From assembly GCA_003427395.1 (NCBI GenBank), contig BFEA01000042.1, forward strand, positions 216,986 to 254,545: 37,560 nt of DNA, given 5' to 3'. Shown here piece by piece: positions 9,185-20,398 of this stretch. This DNA is from Chara braunii (taxonomy: Eukaryota; Streptophyta; Charophyceae; Charales; Characeae). Under the pieces are notes generated by a model. The model was not told the origin of the DNA. It saw only the letters and a list, made by a program, of their open reading frames with translations, and did not search any database. Both the position numbers and the translations under genes were made by a program. Numbering within the stretch: the stretch's first letter is position 1; every line of letters starts with the position of its first letter.

Positions 9185-9256
9185 TCGATGCATCCAAGAG
9201 GGTCTTCGTGTGAACGGATTTCGATGCATCCAAGAAGGTCTCCGAGTGAACGGATC
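9185..9256 (+). repeat. 36-bp tandem duplication
   Basis: TCGATGCATCCAAGA followed by a diverged remainder ending GTGAACGGAT occurs at 9185-9220 and again at 9221-9256. Confidence 0.9.
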
Positions 9257-9351
9257 TGCCCTCAGAGGGACTGATGCACATCATGCGGTATATAGCTGAA
9301 GCCGTTGCAAAGGGAAAGAAAGAAATACCAATTGTCCTTTCTCCGTCTGGC

Positions 9352-9410
9352 TCACCCATGAACTGTTGAAATACACAGCTGGGTTCGAATCCAATCCTTC
9401 TATAGAAAAA
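9352..9410 (+). mobile_element. SINE 5' fragment
   Basis: CACCCATGAACTGTTG, then ATACACAGCTGGGTTCGAATCC (B box GGTTCGAATCC), matches the tRNA-like head of the local SINE family. The body is not recognisable. Confidence 0.6.
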
Positions 9411-10560
9411 AACGTAATTTCTAAATAGGTTTAAGTACAAAAATATTGCTTTCTGTAAGTTTCACAGTAACAGTATAGTCCCATCCAAGTTAACTGTGCA
9501 AAAATATATGTTTTTTTGCCTCTTTACTGGGATCCCGTAGTTTTCAAGCAAAAATATCGCACAGTGGACGAGTTTCCCCGCATACGACTCATCGGCCTCC
9601 GCCCTAGAGGTGGCACCACATGAGAACCAAAGAAGCCATCGTTTGAAGGGTCTGCTCTTCCAAAATCTACAGGACTTAACTCCTTTTCTAGCAGGCAGCA
9701 AAAACTGGCTGTCATCAGTTCTTGCTTGCACAGGACCAAAGGGTATACTACTTTGAGGGTTCAGCGGTGAATTTCTTGTTCACCTTGAAGATTGAACTCA
9801 GGAAAACAACGGGGGATTCCCCGCTGTTTACTTTGACAATACACTTTGTGTTTTTTTCAAGAAATTTGGGGGTATAGGGGTTGATTGGGCTGAATATCTG
9901 ACAGGATGGGGGGGATTTTTTTCAGAAGGGCAAGTTATGGGGGCTTGTGCGAGGGCCGGTCGGTAGGGTCTTGACCTCTTTTTTCGGCCGACGAAACCTT
10001 AGATTTAGTTGTTGTTTTGACTTTTGCGCAGTTTAGTTTTCCTTTTGAATTTTCTTTTGAATTTTTCTTCTTTTCGTTCCCATTTCGCAGCTGTGGGATC
10101 TTATTGATGTAGCGACAGAATGGGTTGCCAGGTGGCGGTTGGAGAAGTGATTTTGTTTACCTGAACCGAGACCCTTTGACGTTACTTTACTATCTGAACT
10201 CTGAGTCATGTTTCTGTTCCTTTACTTCATCCCTATTCCCCAGATACTATCGATATCCTCGACGGAGGTCTTTTGACTCTGCTTTGTGGACAGTCACTCT
10301 GATTCTACCCTTTCGATGGGTATTCTGCAAACGGTCTTCTAGAACGCTCCTTCGTTTCTGTTTCTGTTTCTGTCCCTTTTCTTCATCCTTATTCCCTTGG
10401 CACTTTTGATGTCTTCGACAGCGACTTTTGCTTGGGATTCTCGGTGAAGCCGAACTTCCGATGTCGGGGGGAGTGATGGTCTAACGCGAACACTATAAAA
10501 CATGTTCATGTTGGACCTAAACTCTGGTAACATAAAGCTGTGAATAAATTAAGCATTTGA
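9411..10560. other. no gene seen; one diverged direct repeat
   Basis: Short frames on both strands lack recognisable motifs. Two similar segments near 10207-10280 and 10365-10430 (TTTCTGT, CTTCATCC, TATTCCC, then TCTTCGACAG or TCCTCGACGG) indicate an old duplication with a period near 160 bases. Confidence 0.45.
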
Positions 10561-12240
10561 CTTGGATCGCATGTGAAGCGGGTTGAACGACTTGAAGTTA
10601 TTGCATCTCCCCTTTTTCCTTTAGATAAAGGAAAGTTGAAAGAGATTTTATATTACAAATATATTGTGGCAAGGTCATTTTAGTCGGATGAAGGAGCGAT
10701 TAGCGCTAAGGATGAAACTGAGATGTCAAGGAGGGATAATTAACGTTTGTAGCATGTTGGAGGGCAACTTCAACTGTTGTCGCAGTAATTTGGTAACAAC
10801 TGTATACTAATGAATAAAAAATAAAAAAATGATGTGGTAAGTTGGTAACAGAAGGAACTTAAAGGTTGAAAGCTCCTAGAGAATGTAGTGATTACTAGTG
10901 AAGGTCCTGAAGGAAATATTTGATCGAGGGACCAGAGCATAAAAGGAACGTAATGCTGAGAAGGTGGGTCAATGTTTGAAAAGTAAAGAACATTTTCAAA
11001 AATATTTTATATAGGGAGCACCCGGAGCAGAACAATATATTATTTGATGGATATAGGTTCATCTAAATCACGGGGGATCATTGGGAAAATAAGTGTAGCG
11101 AAGGTGAGTGAAAAAATATAAATTCTATTTAAACGTGCAATAAAAAAGTCGGATTGATTGAGTTAAGCGAAATTAAGACTTTTTTGTTGCATTCGTAATA
11201 TTGCTAAAACTAGACGATGTGAAGGTTTGGAGAGGAGTACCACAAAATGAGATGAGGCTGTAGGGGAAAAAAAAGAAGATGAGAAAAAACTTGCCTTACT
11301 GTATAAAAGTTGAGAACGTCCATGAATCTACCACTTTCCAAGTTCGCTTAAAGCGAGATATAAAACTAATGTAAATAAGGAAACTATAGATGGAGGAAAA
11401 AAAATGTGAGTGATAAAAATATATATATATATAAATCGAATTATCATTCGTTAACAAATGCTTCGAAGAAGTCGATGCAATGAAACATGAAAAAAAAGAG
11501 GGTGTGAGACCTATTGGAGAGGCATCAAGTTATCAACGATTAGGAACTAGTTGAAAGACGGTGATAAAATATGTAAATGATTGTGAGTGCAAATCATGCA
11601 AATTGCAAATATGACGAGACAAAAAACTTTATAGAAATCGATAATAAGGGATGGGGGAGCTTGGAGATCTGTAAAGATTTATAAAAAAAAATTGTGAAAA
11701 AAGAAAGTTCGATTCGGATGAGCTACAAGTTAGAAGAAAGTTGAACAGTGGGACATTGGGAAGTTCTGGGAAAGAAGGAAGCAAAAAAACAATCACCGTG
11801 AATCACGACGAATATACAGTTAGTAGCAAACTTGATAACGAAGAGGAAGACTCACAGAAGATCAGACCTTTGTCAGGAAAAAAATGAAAGAAATGTCAGA
11901 TGGAGGATTTTTGAAACATTAGTCAGCAAGATGACTCATTGACTTACCCAGTTCCAAAAATAGTCTATCTCAACTGAGAATTTATGGCCAAATAGTTTCT
12001 TGGAAAACAGAAATCAGACCTTTACCTATTGGTACCTCTAAAACTAAGCTTATTAAGAGTTTGACATTTTCAAAGCACTAAATTTTTTGATGCTTGGAAG
12101 TTTAAAACCTTAGCCAACTATTTACTAAACTCTTATATAAGTAGTACTAAATTACTTATATGCTTTGAGGACTAGTGCACAAGGAGAGAGACTTGTCAAC
12201 AATGTCAAGGTAAAAAGATAACCTTACCTCCAACCAATCT
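10561..12240. other. C-poor, purine-rich geneless segment
   Basis: From about 10600 to 11900 the plus strand is dominated by A and G with few C, and stops are frequent in every frame. Segments resemble decayed coding sequence, but no protein motif can be recovered. An old mobile-element body is possible and not demonstrated. Confidence 0.4.
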
Positions 12241-12289
12241 TTTACACTCGTGCACCTCTGTGACGAACTATTTTCTGTAATCTCGTTTT

Positions 12290-12722
12290 CGAGCGCATCA
12301 ACCCCCGCGCGAGCGAGGGCCCTCCCAGCCGCATCACGCAGGAGAAACTTAGACTTTCAACCTTTTTTAGAAACAACTCGGGGACGACACGGTAACCCGC
12401 GTCGACCCTCCGCTGCTCTGGCCGAGTGCGCGAGCTGTACATCCCGCGGTCCCCTACGACATGATAGGTTCTCACGGGGCACAACTTACCTTCCCCAAGG
12501 GGCTGTCACCACCCTTAGGAGTGTAAGTTGTGCCCCGCGAGAACCTATCTTGTCGTAGCGGACCACGGAATGTACAGCTGGCGCACTCGGCCAAAGCGGC
12601 GGAGGGTCGACGCGGGTTAATGTGTCGTCTTCGAGTTGTCTCTAAAAAAGGTTGAAAGTCTAATTTTCTCCTGCGTGACGCGGCCGGGAGGGCCCTCGCT
12701 CATGCGGGGGCCGATGCGCTCG
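12290..12722. repeat. 433-bp near-palindrome with 200-base arms (long foldback)
   Basis: The left arm (12290-12489) and right arm (12523-12722) are imperfect inverted copies around a 33-base centre. Matching pairs include CGAGCGCATC with GATGCGCTCG at the tips, GACTTTCAACCTTTTTT with AAAAAAGGTTGAAAGTC, GTCGACCCTCCGC with GCGGAGGGTCGAC, and ACAACTTAC with GTAAGTTGT at the centre. The arms are GC-rich compared with the sequence to the left. Open frames across it on both strands mirror one another and are not genes. Confidence 0.9.
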
Positions 12723-12780
12723 ACAGGTGGCGCCATTGCCAGGGAGGGCTCTCGCTCTCGCGGGGGCCGATGTGCTCGAC
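12686..12780 (+). repeat. 54-bp tandem duplication of the foldback tip
   Basis: GGGAGGGCCCTCGCTC followed by GCGGGGGCCGATGCGCTCGA (to about 12723) recurs as GGGAGGGCTCTCGCTC followed by GCGGGGGCCGATGTGCTCGA (to about 12777). Confidence 0.85.
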
Positions 12781-14660
12781 ATAGCGACTTTTTGCGCGGA
12801 ACTGCTTGGGAGATACGACGGGTCGAAGGGGGTGAGCTGTGGCCCGTGGGAAGACGGGCTGGTCGGGAAAATTGCAAGGATGCCCTCGTTTCTTTTTGTT
12901 TCCTGGTGGAAGTTGTCGGATCGATGTCGGGAACATCCCGTGCCAATGGATGGGTAACCGCGCCTTAGCGAGCGTGATAAATAATTGTGCCATAGCTTAT
13001 TTCTTGTTGTGCTGGGAACACTAGGAATTTTGGCACGATCAACGCGCGGGAATGTCGTTTTCTTTTTAAATTTCAACAAATGTCGACCCCCCACAGACTC
13101 TCGGAATTGTTTTTCTATTTGGAATTTTCCTTTGCAATTAGGACTTAAGTTAGAAATTTCGGCACCTTCTGAATTTTGTTGCGCGATGCTTCCTGCTTAC
13201 GCACGCCTTGCCGCGACGAGATCTGGGTTTTGGCTTTTTTTTGCACCTCAATCCTGCACGTAACTGTAAAAGTTTTGGCGGGTGTGATTGCAATCGTAAT
13301 CTTCTTGTTCTTGATGTCCTTCGTGTTCTTCCCTCTTCCCGCTTTGTGCTCGCCCGCTCATGCACAACTTCTTGCCCGACCTGATTGGTTCCTATGCCTG
13401 CATGATCGCATTGATGCGCGGAGAGTGGCTCTGTCCCCCGCGCCGCGGCCCAGACATGCAGACGTAGTCACGTAGGCACTTCCTCTCTCCTCCTCTTCCC
13501 CACTTGGGTTTAATCCCATATCCTTCGCGCAAGCATGCACGCTATAAATTGTGCAAGCGCGATTAGTTTGCTCTCTAAGAATTTCGAGGTTAGCGCGATC
13601 AGCGAGGGTCGGCCGATGAGCAAGTTTGGAAGGTAAGTGAGTGCGAGAGTTGGGCGATCCGACGAGCTGGTGTCGGGTATGCGGGTTGACATGCGGGGCC
13701 ACGACGGACTGTGGGGCACGAGCGAACCTAACTTGCATGCTCGAGCCAAGCAGGGTGACAACTCTGTGTTGATACGCGGTGACGGACTGTCGGTATCGGG
13801 GGTGTAGAGCGGAGAGAGAGAGAGAGATAAAGAGCAGTTGTGGGTGCCGGATGACGTTCTTTCTTTCGCTTGTCTGTACAATTTTGCCTTCCGCTATGGT
13901 CGATTTTTGTCGTGGCCTTCTTGAATCCTTCCTTGTAAATCGTCTCGAGTTTTCTTTGTCGCTTTTGCCGTGTACGCATGTATGAGTGGATGTGAACTCT
14001 TTTCACGCTAGTGATCTTCTTGGATTTCCAATCTTATTTTGGCAATGCCTGTCTAATTCAAATCCCGTTACTTATCCCTCTGTATGAACAATACTCTCAG
14101 ATCTAACGGAAAGCACTCGATATGGATGTTAGATTCAATCGTTAGTCTCTGATCGTCGTCAGATCGTCAGGAATGTTGTGAGGTGTTGATCGTCCTTTCC
14201 CTTCCCTGCTTTTATCGCATAAATGGCATGAATGTGAATGTGAAGTCTGGATCTCCCCCAAAATAGCACGAGTAGGATAGTTGCATTCGGGACGGATGCC
14301 GGATCGAGCCGTTTTCGTTATGCGCACACACTCGTATAACCGTGAGCTCGAGGAAACTGAGTCGCAGCATACGAGCGCGTCTGCATGAGCCGACCTCGAA
14401 TTTATCGTAAGGATGCGGGAAATTGAATTCATTGGCCACATATGGCCGAAGGAAGTCCCTTTTGGATCGCCGATCGTGAAAACCTGAGGGATCCGGAGTA
14501 TTGCGAGTACTGGGAAGGCGAACAACTCAAAAGACGGGGAAACTTGAGAAACCCGGAATTCCTCTGTCTGACAGAGACCGACCAATTGTGCGCAGGGGAT
14601 TTCCACTGAGCTATAACCCGCGACGATAGGGGCCCAGACTACCCAGATACGGATAATACT
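12781..14660. other. no gene seen
   Basis: The sequence is moderately GC-rich. Open frames up to 173 codons (minus strand, 14142-14663) carry no recognisable motif. A short GA run lies at 13810-13830. Confidence 0.4.
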
Positions 14661-15734
14661 CAATACTACATATCCCTAGGCTTCGTCATTATTACCACCA
14701 GCTTCCCACCCTTCCATCTCCTCCTTCCATATCACCAGCTCACAGTGGGACCATCGAATTCCATAGCTCGCTATTGGCCCAACCCACTGTGCGAGGACTG
14801 CCAGCAGTACCAAGCATGCCGGGCGTCGGGATCTACCCGACGAAATCGAACTGAAGCTCAGCAGCGATTGCACAGCCTCCGCCTACGACCCGCCCCGTCG
14901 GACTCCAAAGCTTGTTACAAGCGGCGCCGACAGCAGCTCGACAGCCACGGTGTCCCACCAATCCACCAGACAAGGGACCGACCACGGCGACGCAACTGGC
15001 CGAGGCCGTAGGCCCATCCCCGAAGGCCGAAACGTCGAATACGATCCGTGCGCCCCATTTTGCGCCATTGTCCCTAAAACCTGCCACAAGAGATCTCAGT
15101 TCCGACCTGGGACAGTGGGACTCCACCCCCACTTTCCCAAACTCCTTGGCACACCCCCTTTTCGCACTTCCAGGCCCCCATCCTACTCCGATCAGGAAGT
15201 CGCGCTGGGCGTGAGGTTTGGGCGTCACACCTCATCCTAATGGCGTGACCAGCTATCGGGGCGCCAACTTCAACAAGTCAATATCTAGGTTGATATCTTA
15301 ACCTGCCGTAAGTTCTTTTGTCGCTTTAGGAAGATTATAGAACTGTAGAAATATAATTCAACCAGAAGATCGAGTCAAGGTTTCAGTCTCAATCGAGAAA
15401 AAAGAAACCACTTGGAAGCTGTGAAAAAAAAAACAAAGAGCTCTTAAGAATGCAAAGAGAATAATATATGAGGAACAAAATGTTCCCTTTAGCGTTTAGC
15501 ACCCTTTTGGGTGACATATGATTAGAGCCAGATTAGGGTGGGGAGCGAGGTGAAGTGAACGAGAAGTTTCGGACAATGGCCCGAGGGGTGAAAATCCAGG
15601 CCAAAACAAAAGATTCCTACGCAATCACAAACACTCGAAGAGGTACTTTTTGCAATTTTTTTGCAATATAAACCAGGTAAACACCTACAAAGGTTTTGCC
15701 CTGGCACCTGGGAGGTATATAGTACTCTTGCCTA
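14661..15734. other. no gene seen; short inverted repeat
   Basis: CACAGTGGG at 14742 faces CCCACTGTG at 14783. A GGGGCGCCAAC word at 15258-15268 resembles a primer-binding-site core on the minus strand, but no adjoining LTR could be recognised. Confidence 0.35.
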
Positions 15735-16350
15735 CTATATTCTAGGCTATGCACTGTGCTGTTGACAATAGGCTATGTTTGGTACTTAGTACGTTCTAGG
15801 CTATCATGGCTATGCACTGTGCTGTTGACAATAGGCTATGTTCTCCTTCTCAGACTTTCTGTTCTCTGTCCTTTAGTACGTTCTTTCTGTTCTCTGTCCT
15901 GCTACGTGATAATCTTCATAAGATACTATGTCTCAAACTTCCCATACTTCTGCTAGTGTTTAGTCTATGTTGTATGTTATGTACGAAACTGTCCTTAGCT
16001 AGTGTAAGATAATATGTCTCAAACTTCCTATACTCTTTAGTCTATGTTGTACGTTATGTACGAGACTGTCCTAGTGTAAGATACTATGTATCAAACTACC
16101 TTATACTGTCTATGTACACTATGTACTCTGTATGTTAAGCCTATGTGCGATACTTTCCACATACTATGCAATGTACGATACTTACTGTTTATTTACGCTA
16201 TGTACTTACTGTTTATTTACGCTATGTAGTCTATGTTATATGCTATGAGCTAGACTTTCTATGCACTATACGCTATGTACTTACTGTTTATTTACGCTAT
16301 GTAGTCTATGTTACGCTATGTAGTCTATGTTATATGCTATGAGCTAGACT
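15735..16350 (+). repeat. decayed tandem repeat of CTATG / GTCTATGTT words
   Basis: TGCACTGTGCTGTTGACAAT occurs near 15749 and 15813. From about 16190 the order TACTTACTGTTTATTTACGC, TATGTAGTCTATGTTATATG and CTATGAGCTAGACTTTCTAT repeats at least twice. CTATG occurs throughout. Confidence 0.8.
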
Positions 16351-16522
16351 TTCTATGCACTACGTAATACACTATATCGTGCTCCGAACTCTCTGGAGTC
16401 TCTACCACTCCCATTTCAGTTCTGTTCAATGCGGTGTGCTGCATGGTCTGGACTGCATACGTCGTACACTGCAGTCGTACCACGCTTCACAGAGTGTACG
16501 ATCCACAGGTGCATTGTGTACT

Positions 16523-16583
16523 ACTTTTTGTGGGGGGCCGGATGGGGGTTTGGGGAGGGGGAAGGGGGGAGAAGGGGGGTGTT
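16523..16583 (+). repeat. G-run tract, potential G-quadruplex
   Basis: At least six runs of four or more G are separated by short spacers. Confidence 0.6.
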
Positions 16584-17690
16584 TATAAAAATTATAAGTC
16601 AATTGCGTGACAGGTCTAGCAGAACACAATCATCGGAGATGTCCGAAAGCCGAGAACAGCGGTCGCACCACCTGCTTTTTTTTTTTTTTTAAGACGTCCA
16701 CCTGCCTTCTGGCTGCATAGTTCAAAACCATTATTCCTTTTTTTTTTTTTTTTTCCCCTTGGGAAAGTTTCAAGAAATAGCGCGTCGTTTGCGGTTCACA
16801 ACAGGCACACGCGCACGCACACGCACGCACGTACGTAGCTCTGTTAATAAACCAATCGAGCCGTCACTGTATTGTAATGGGCTTCCGGGGCGCTTCCCCC
16901 TCACCTAGAAAGCAAACCAAGGGCATTTATTCCACTACACAATACTCTACATGCATGCCTTTGGACGACTGGGTGGACAACATACATTCAAAATCTTGGG
17001 CTCATCCGAATGCACCTTGAACTGAAATCGTCTAAATGCATGTGGAGCGTTGAGCAGTGGAGTGAGCCCCCAAATATCGGCGGACTTCGGAAAACAGCGA
17101 GTAGCAGCAGAGAGCTCCTCCTACTCGTACCATGCAGGCAACCGCCCAGGAGGCCAAGCAGGCAAGCGTCTGGTCCCGCCCTCGCTCTCGCGCCAACAAT
17201 TCGTTACATAGCTATTGGCAGGGTTCATAGCACTTGAATGGTGATGTCCCATGCTATTTGTATATTAATCCATACGGCCTAGGGAGAGTTAGCATAGCAA
17301 CAACCCCGTAACGGCCGAGGAGTTTTGATCTGTTGAGGGTGGTGGGCGGCGGGTGGAGGGCGCACGTGCATGAGAGGGTGGAGAACTTCAACTGCGCTTT
17401 CTCTTCGGGAGACGGGCAGTTGGGAGCGAGGAATTGCACGTGGGCTTGTCGGGCATCTGTACGCGGGAGAGGGCGCCATAGCCTGGGGGAGGTGCTGGAA
17501 GGTGCACTATAAAGGCGGCGTGCTGAGGTAAGCCAACGGGTACGACCGTACGACTGCGTGTTTACTTGCGTAACACCGGGCCACAGAGGTACGCGTAACT
17601 TCCTGATGGTGAAAGCTCGACGAAAGACTAGTATCATACTCATGGTTCAATGATGATTATGCACAGCGAAGTTAGCGAGCATCACAACAG
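16584..17690. other. no gene seen; poly-T and ACGC runs
   Basis: Poly-T tracts lie at about 16676-16692 and 16738-16754, and an ACGC/ACAC run at 16804-16834. A TATAAAG at about 17509 has no recognisable gene beside it. Confidence 0.4.
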
Positions 17691-17713
17691 ACAGACAGAG
17701 AGAGAGAGAGACA

Positions 17714-17750
<37 letters not shown>

Positions 17751-17790
17751 ACACACACACACACATACACACACACACACACACACACAG
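17691..17790. repeat. (AG)n / (AC)n microsatellite
   Basis: A short AGAC/AG run leads into about 35 AC units with two ATAC interruptions. Confidence 0.95.
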
Positions 17791-17943
17791 AGAGTATAAG
17801 TCAGAGTCTAGTCATTCTGTGTGAAAAGACGGGGATCCATAAAGGCTGTCTGTGGAATCATCCATTCTGTGCGAAAAGATGCCGAAGTGTACTACCTTTT
17901 TTTTTTGTGTTTTTTTTGTATGCAAGACTTATATGGTCCTTCG

Positions 17944-17947
<4 letters not shown>

Positions 17948-18030
<83 letters not shown>
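17948..18030. repeat. (CT)n microsatellite
   Basis: About 41 uninterrupted CT units. Confidence 0.95.
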
Positions 18031-18032
<2 letters not shown>

Positions 18033-18169
18033 CCCCCTTTGTGACTCCAATAAGGTTTGCGGACTGTTTAAAATTCTGACGAAACTGTGCGGAAGTGATT
18101 GCAACAGTTCCGTTCTTGCCTTGTTATCACAAATATTTCACGATCGTGAGAACAGAGAGAGAAAAGGCA

Positions 18170-18290
18170 TACTCATAGTCTCACACTAGGACCTTGTTCA
18201 TTTATTTCTGGACGTGATTGCGTGTAGAATTCTGTAGATACATGGAGGTCTGGCGGTAAATGCGATCAGATACATTTAAGAATAGGCGCA
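18170..18290 (+). mobile_element. partial copy of the CTCACACTAGGAC MITE family
   Basis: GGCATACTCATAGT and CTCACACTAGGAC (18180-18192) are followed by TGGACGTGATTGCG. The same order occurs in the complete copies at 22384-22491 and 22722-22828. The right terminal repeat is not seen. Confidence 0.55.
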
Positions 18291-19130
18291 GTCGCGAGGA
18301 TAGATGTAAGTGCATCGTTGTACCGGTTAATACCTCAGTCTTCGACAAAGATGATTTGTTCTTCGTGACCGCCAATGTTTCAATTCGATTGAGTGCTGTT
18401 TCGTTGTTCGCTAGGATAGATGTAATTGTTTTCCGAAAAATTCTTCGTTTTTTAAATTTATTTGTAATGTCGAACTTCCGGTATTGTTGGTCACTTGTAA
18501 TTCGTCTTTGTTTTTCGTTTTTTTTTTTTTAATCTCCTTGCTCGTTTGTAAAATGTTGTGGAGACCCCAGTCAAGTGTCCAGTAACGATTCTTGAAGTCG
18601 ACAGTTCCGAGGATTGAGGAAAGGGGAGGAAAAGAAAAAGAAAAAGGAAAAAAAAAGAAAAGGAAAAAGAAGAAAAAAAAAGAGAGAAAAAGAGAGAAAG
18701 AAAAAGAAAAACGAAAATTTCGTTTCCACGTGAAGAGGTAGAACCGTAGAATGAAAACGGTGAAGACGGTGGGGGGTTAAGTATGTTGAGAATTCTTGAC
18801 GTTCGGTCTAGTACTACACCTTCTTTCCCACTTTTTTTTTTTTTTCCCTTTGTTTCGCATTTTCCTCCGGTTTCATATAGCGCATGATCTTTTTCTTTAT
18901 CCAACTTATTAAAATTATTTACAGCTCCATGTGCGAACCATTCAGCTACGTCAATTGGTTAGAAAATTTACTTGGTGTCGTTAATTGAATGACAATTTGA
19001 TTTAATTGTGCTTTTGTGTTTTCAGTACATCGGCTGGATTTTTAGTTACCTTTGAGATGACATTTATTCGATTTGTAAGGAATTTGTTATTATTTTAATA
19101 TGATTTTGACATTGTTTTTCAACGGATTTT
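18291..19130. other. no gene seen; purine tract
   Basis: A long A/G-only tract (about 18618-18716) and a poly-T run (18833-18846) are the only clear structures. Confidence 0.5.
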
Positions 19131-19168
19131 GCGTGTGTGGGTGAGTGTGTACACACGCACACACACAG

Positions 19169-19228
<60 letters not shown>

Positions 19229-19236
19229 GGGGGGCT
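19131..19236. repeat. (AC)n, (AG)n and poly-G tract
   Basis: AC units, about 20 AG units and a G17 run follow one another. Confidence 0.95.
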
Positions 19237-20128
19237 GGGATGAACAATATTCGATTCTTCACTGAAGAAACACTTGAAAACGCGAAATCTGACTGTATGA
19301 TTTTGACGGGTGCACATCCTTCTGCGGGCGATTTTGTGTGACACCGTTGACACGAGTTTATTGGATCACCCTCAGTTGGCGAGGGTGGGTGACACTGGGT
19401 GACAGCGGGTGTGCTGCTGATGTGGACGTTGCGTGCGGCTTGTTCGAGTCAGTTCGACAACTCCACACTGTCCGCAGTGTCCACACACCTCCACGCCCAC
19501 GTCCAAGTCACCAGGTCCCGTTCAAAATATCAGTTGATGGACGGGCAGGATGTTCCGATGTGGTAATCTACTAATCTCGATGCCCATGATGGCGTCATTG
19601 GCATATGCAGTCTGGAGGAGCGGGTGGGTTCTTGTGAAGTTGTGACGTTTTTGGAACTTGAATAGATGAGGACAAAAGAGGGGAAAAAAAGAAGTGGAGG
19701 ATTTAAAAAAAAAGTAAGCGAGCTCCACAGCTCCACGACTCCACTATAGAATCCCACCAGGTCCATGTTTGATGAATCTGGTTTAACAATTGATGCAGTT
19801 TTGCCAATCAATTCAGAATTTCAGAAGCCCTATAAGGTCTTATGACTTCGAACGAAGTTGGAAAGGGAGGTATCAATAAGTAGAAGGCCCAGTGCATCAA
19901 GAGAAGAGGCATGGTCAATCTCATAGGATAGCAGCTGATAAGATTCTTATTTGGTGTGACCATATCTGAGTGGATTTGATGGTCTGATCTGGTCTGACTG
20001 CAGAAATTTTTTCTCGAAGAGGAGGACAGTGACGACAGTTGCAGGAGGAGGAGGTGTGGAAGGAGGAGGACGAGCAGCAGCAGGAAGTAGACTTAAAAAA
20101 CAAAAAAGAAAAAGCAGGTGCTTCCGAG
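19237..20128 (+). other. upstream region and leader of the HAD gene
   Basis: No second gene is seen. The last 120 bases before the ATG are rich in GGAGGA/AGCAGCAG words, and an upstream in-frame ATG at 20039 could add 30 residues. No TATA box is clear. Confidence 0.4.
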
Positions 20129-20320
20129 ATGGCTGCGACTGGAGGATTCTCTCTGCCAGTGACGCGTTCTGTGGCGCCTCCGTTTTCAATTGCCGAGTTT
20201 GATCTGTTCTTGATGGGTTTGGACGGTGTGCTTATCAACACCGATGTATTGACGTACAAAGCGTGGGGGAGGGCTTTCCAGGAGCGAGGAATTCCATTCA
20301 ACTATACTTTCGATGAATAC
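20129..20320 (+). CDS. HAD gene exon 1 (motif I with Gly for Asp)
   Basis: Sixty-four codons run from GAGATGGCTGCG to GATGAATAC, then donor GTATGT. The exon ends in phase 0. A CT microsatellite begins three bases after the donor GT. Confidence 0.85.
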
Positions 20321-20321
20321 G

Positions 20322-20398
<77 letters not shown>

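Noticed and set aside
8821-9410. Functional tRNA genes at GGTTCGAATCC sites
   Set aside because: Only the T-arm half is intact, acceptor stems do not close, and poly-A tails mark them as SINE copies.
12242-13100. Overlapping open frames of 80-144 codons on both strands
   Set aside because: They mirror each other across the 433-bp palindrome and its tandem tip, and carry no protein motif.
14142-14663. 173-codon minus-strand open frame
   Set aside because: No recognisable domain, no codon pattern, and no homologous sequence on either side; probably chance.
15258-15268. GGGGCGCCAAC as an LTR-retrotransposon primer-binding site
   Set aside because: No flanking LTR, polypurine tract or pol sequence was recognised.
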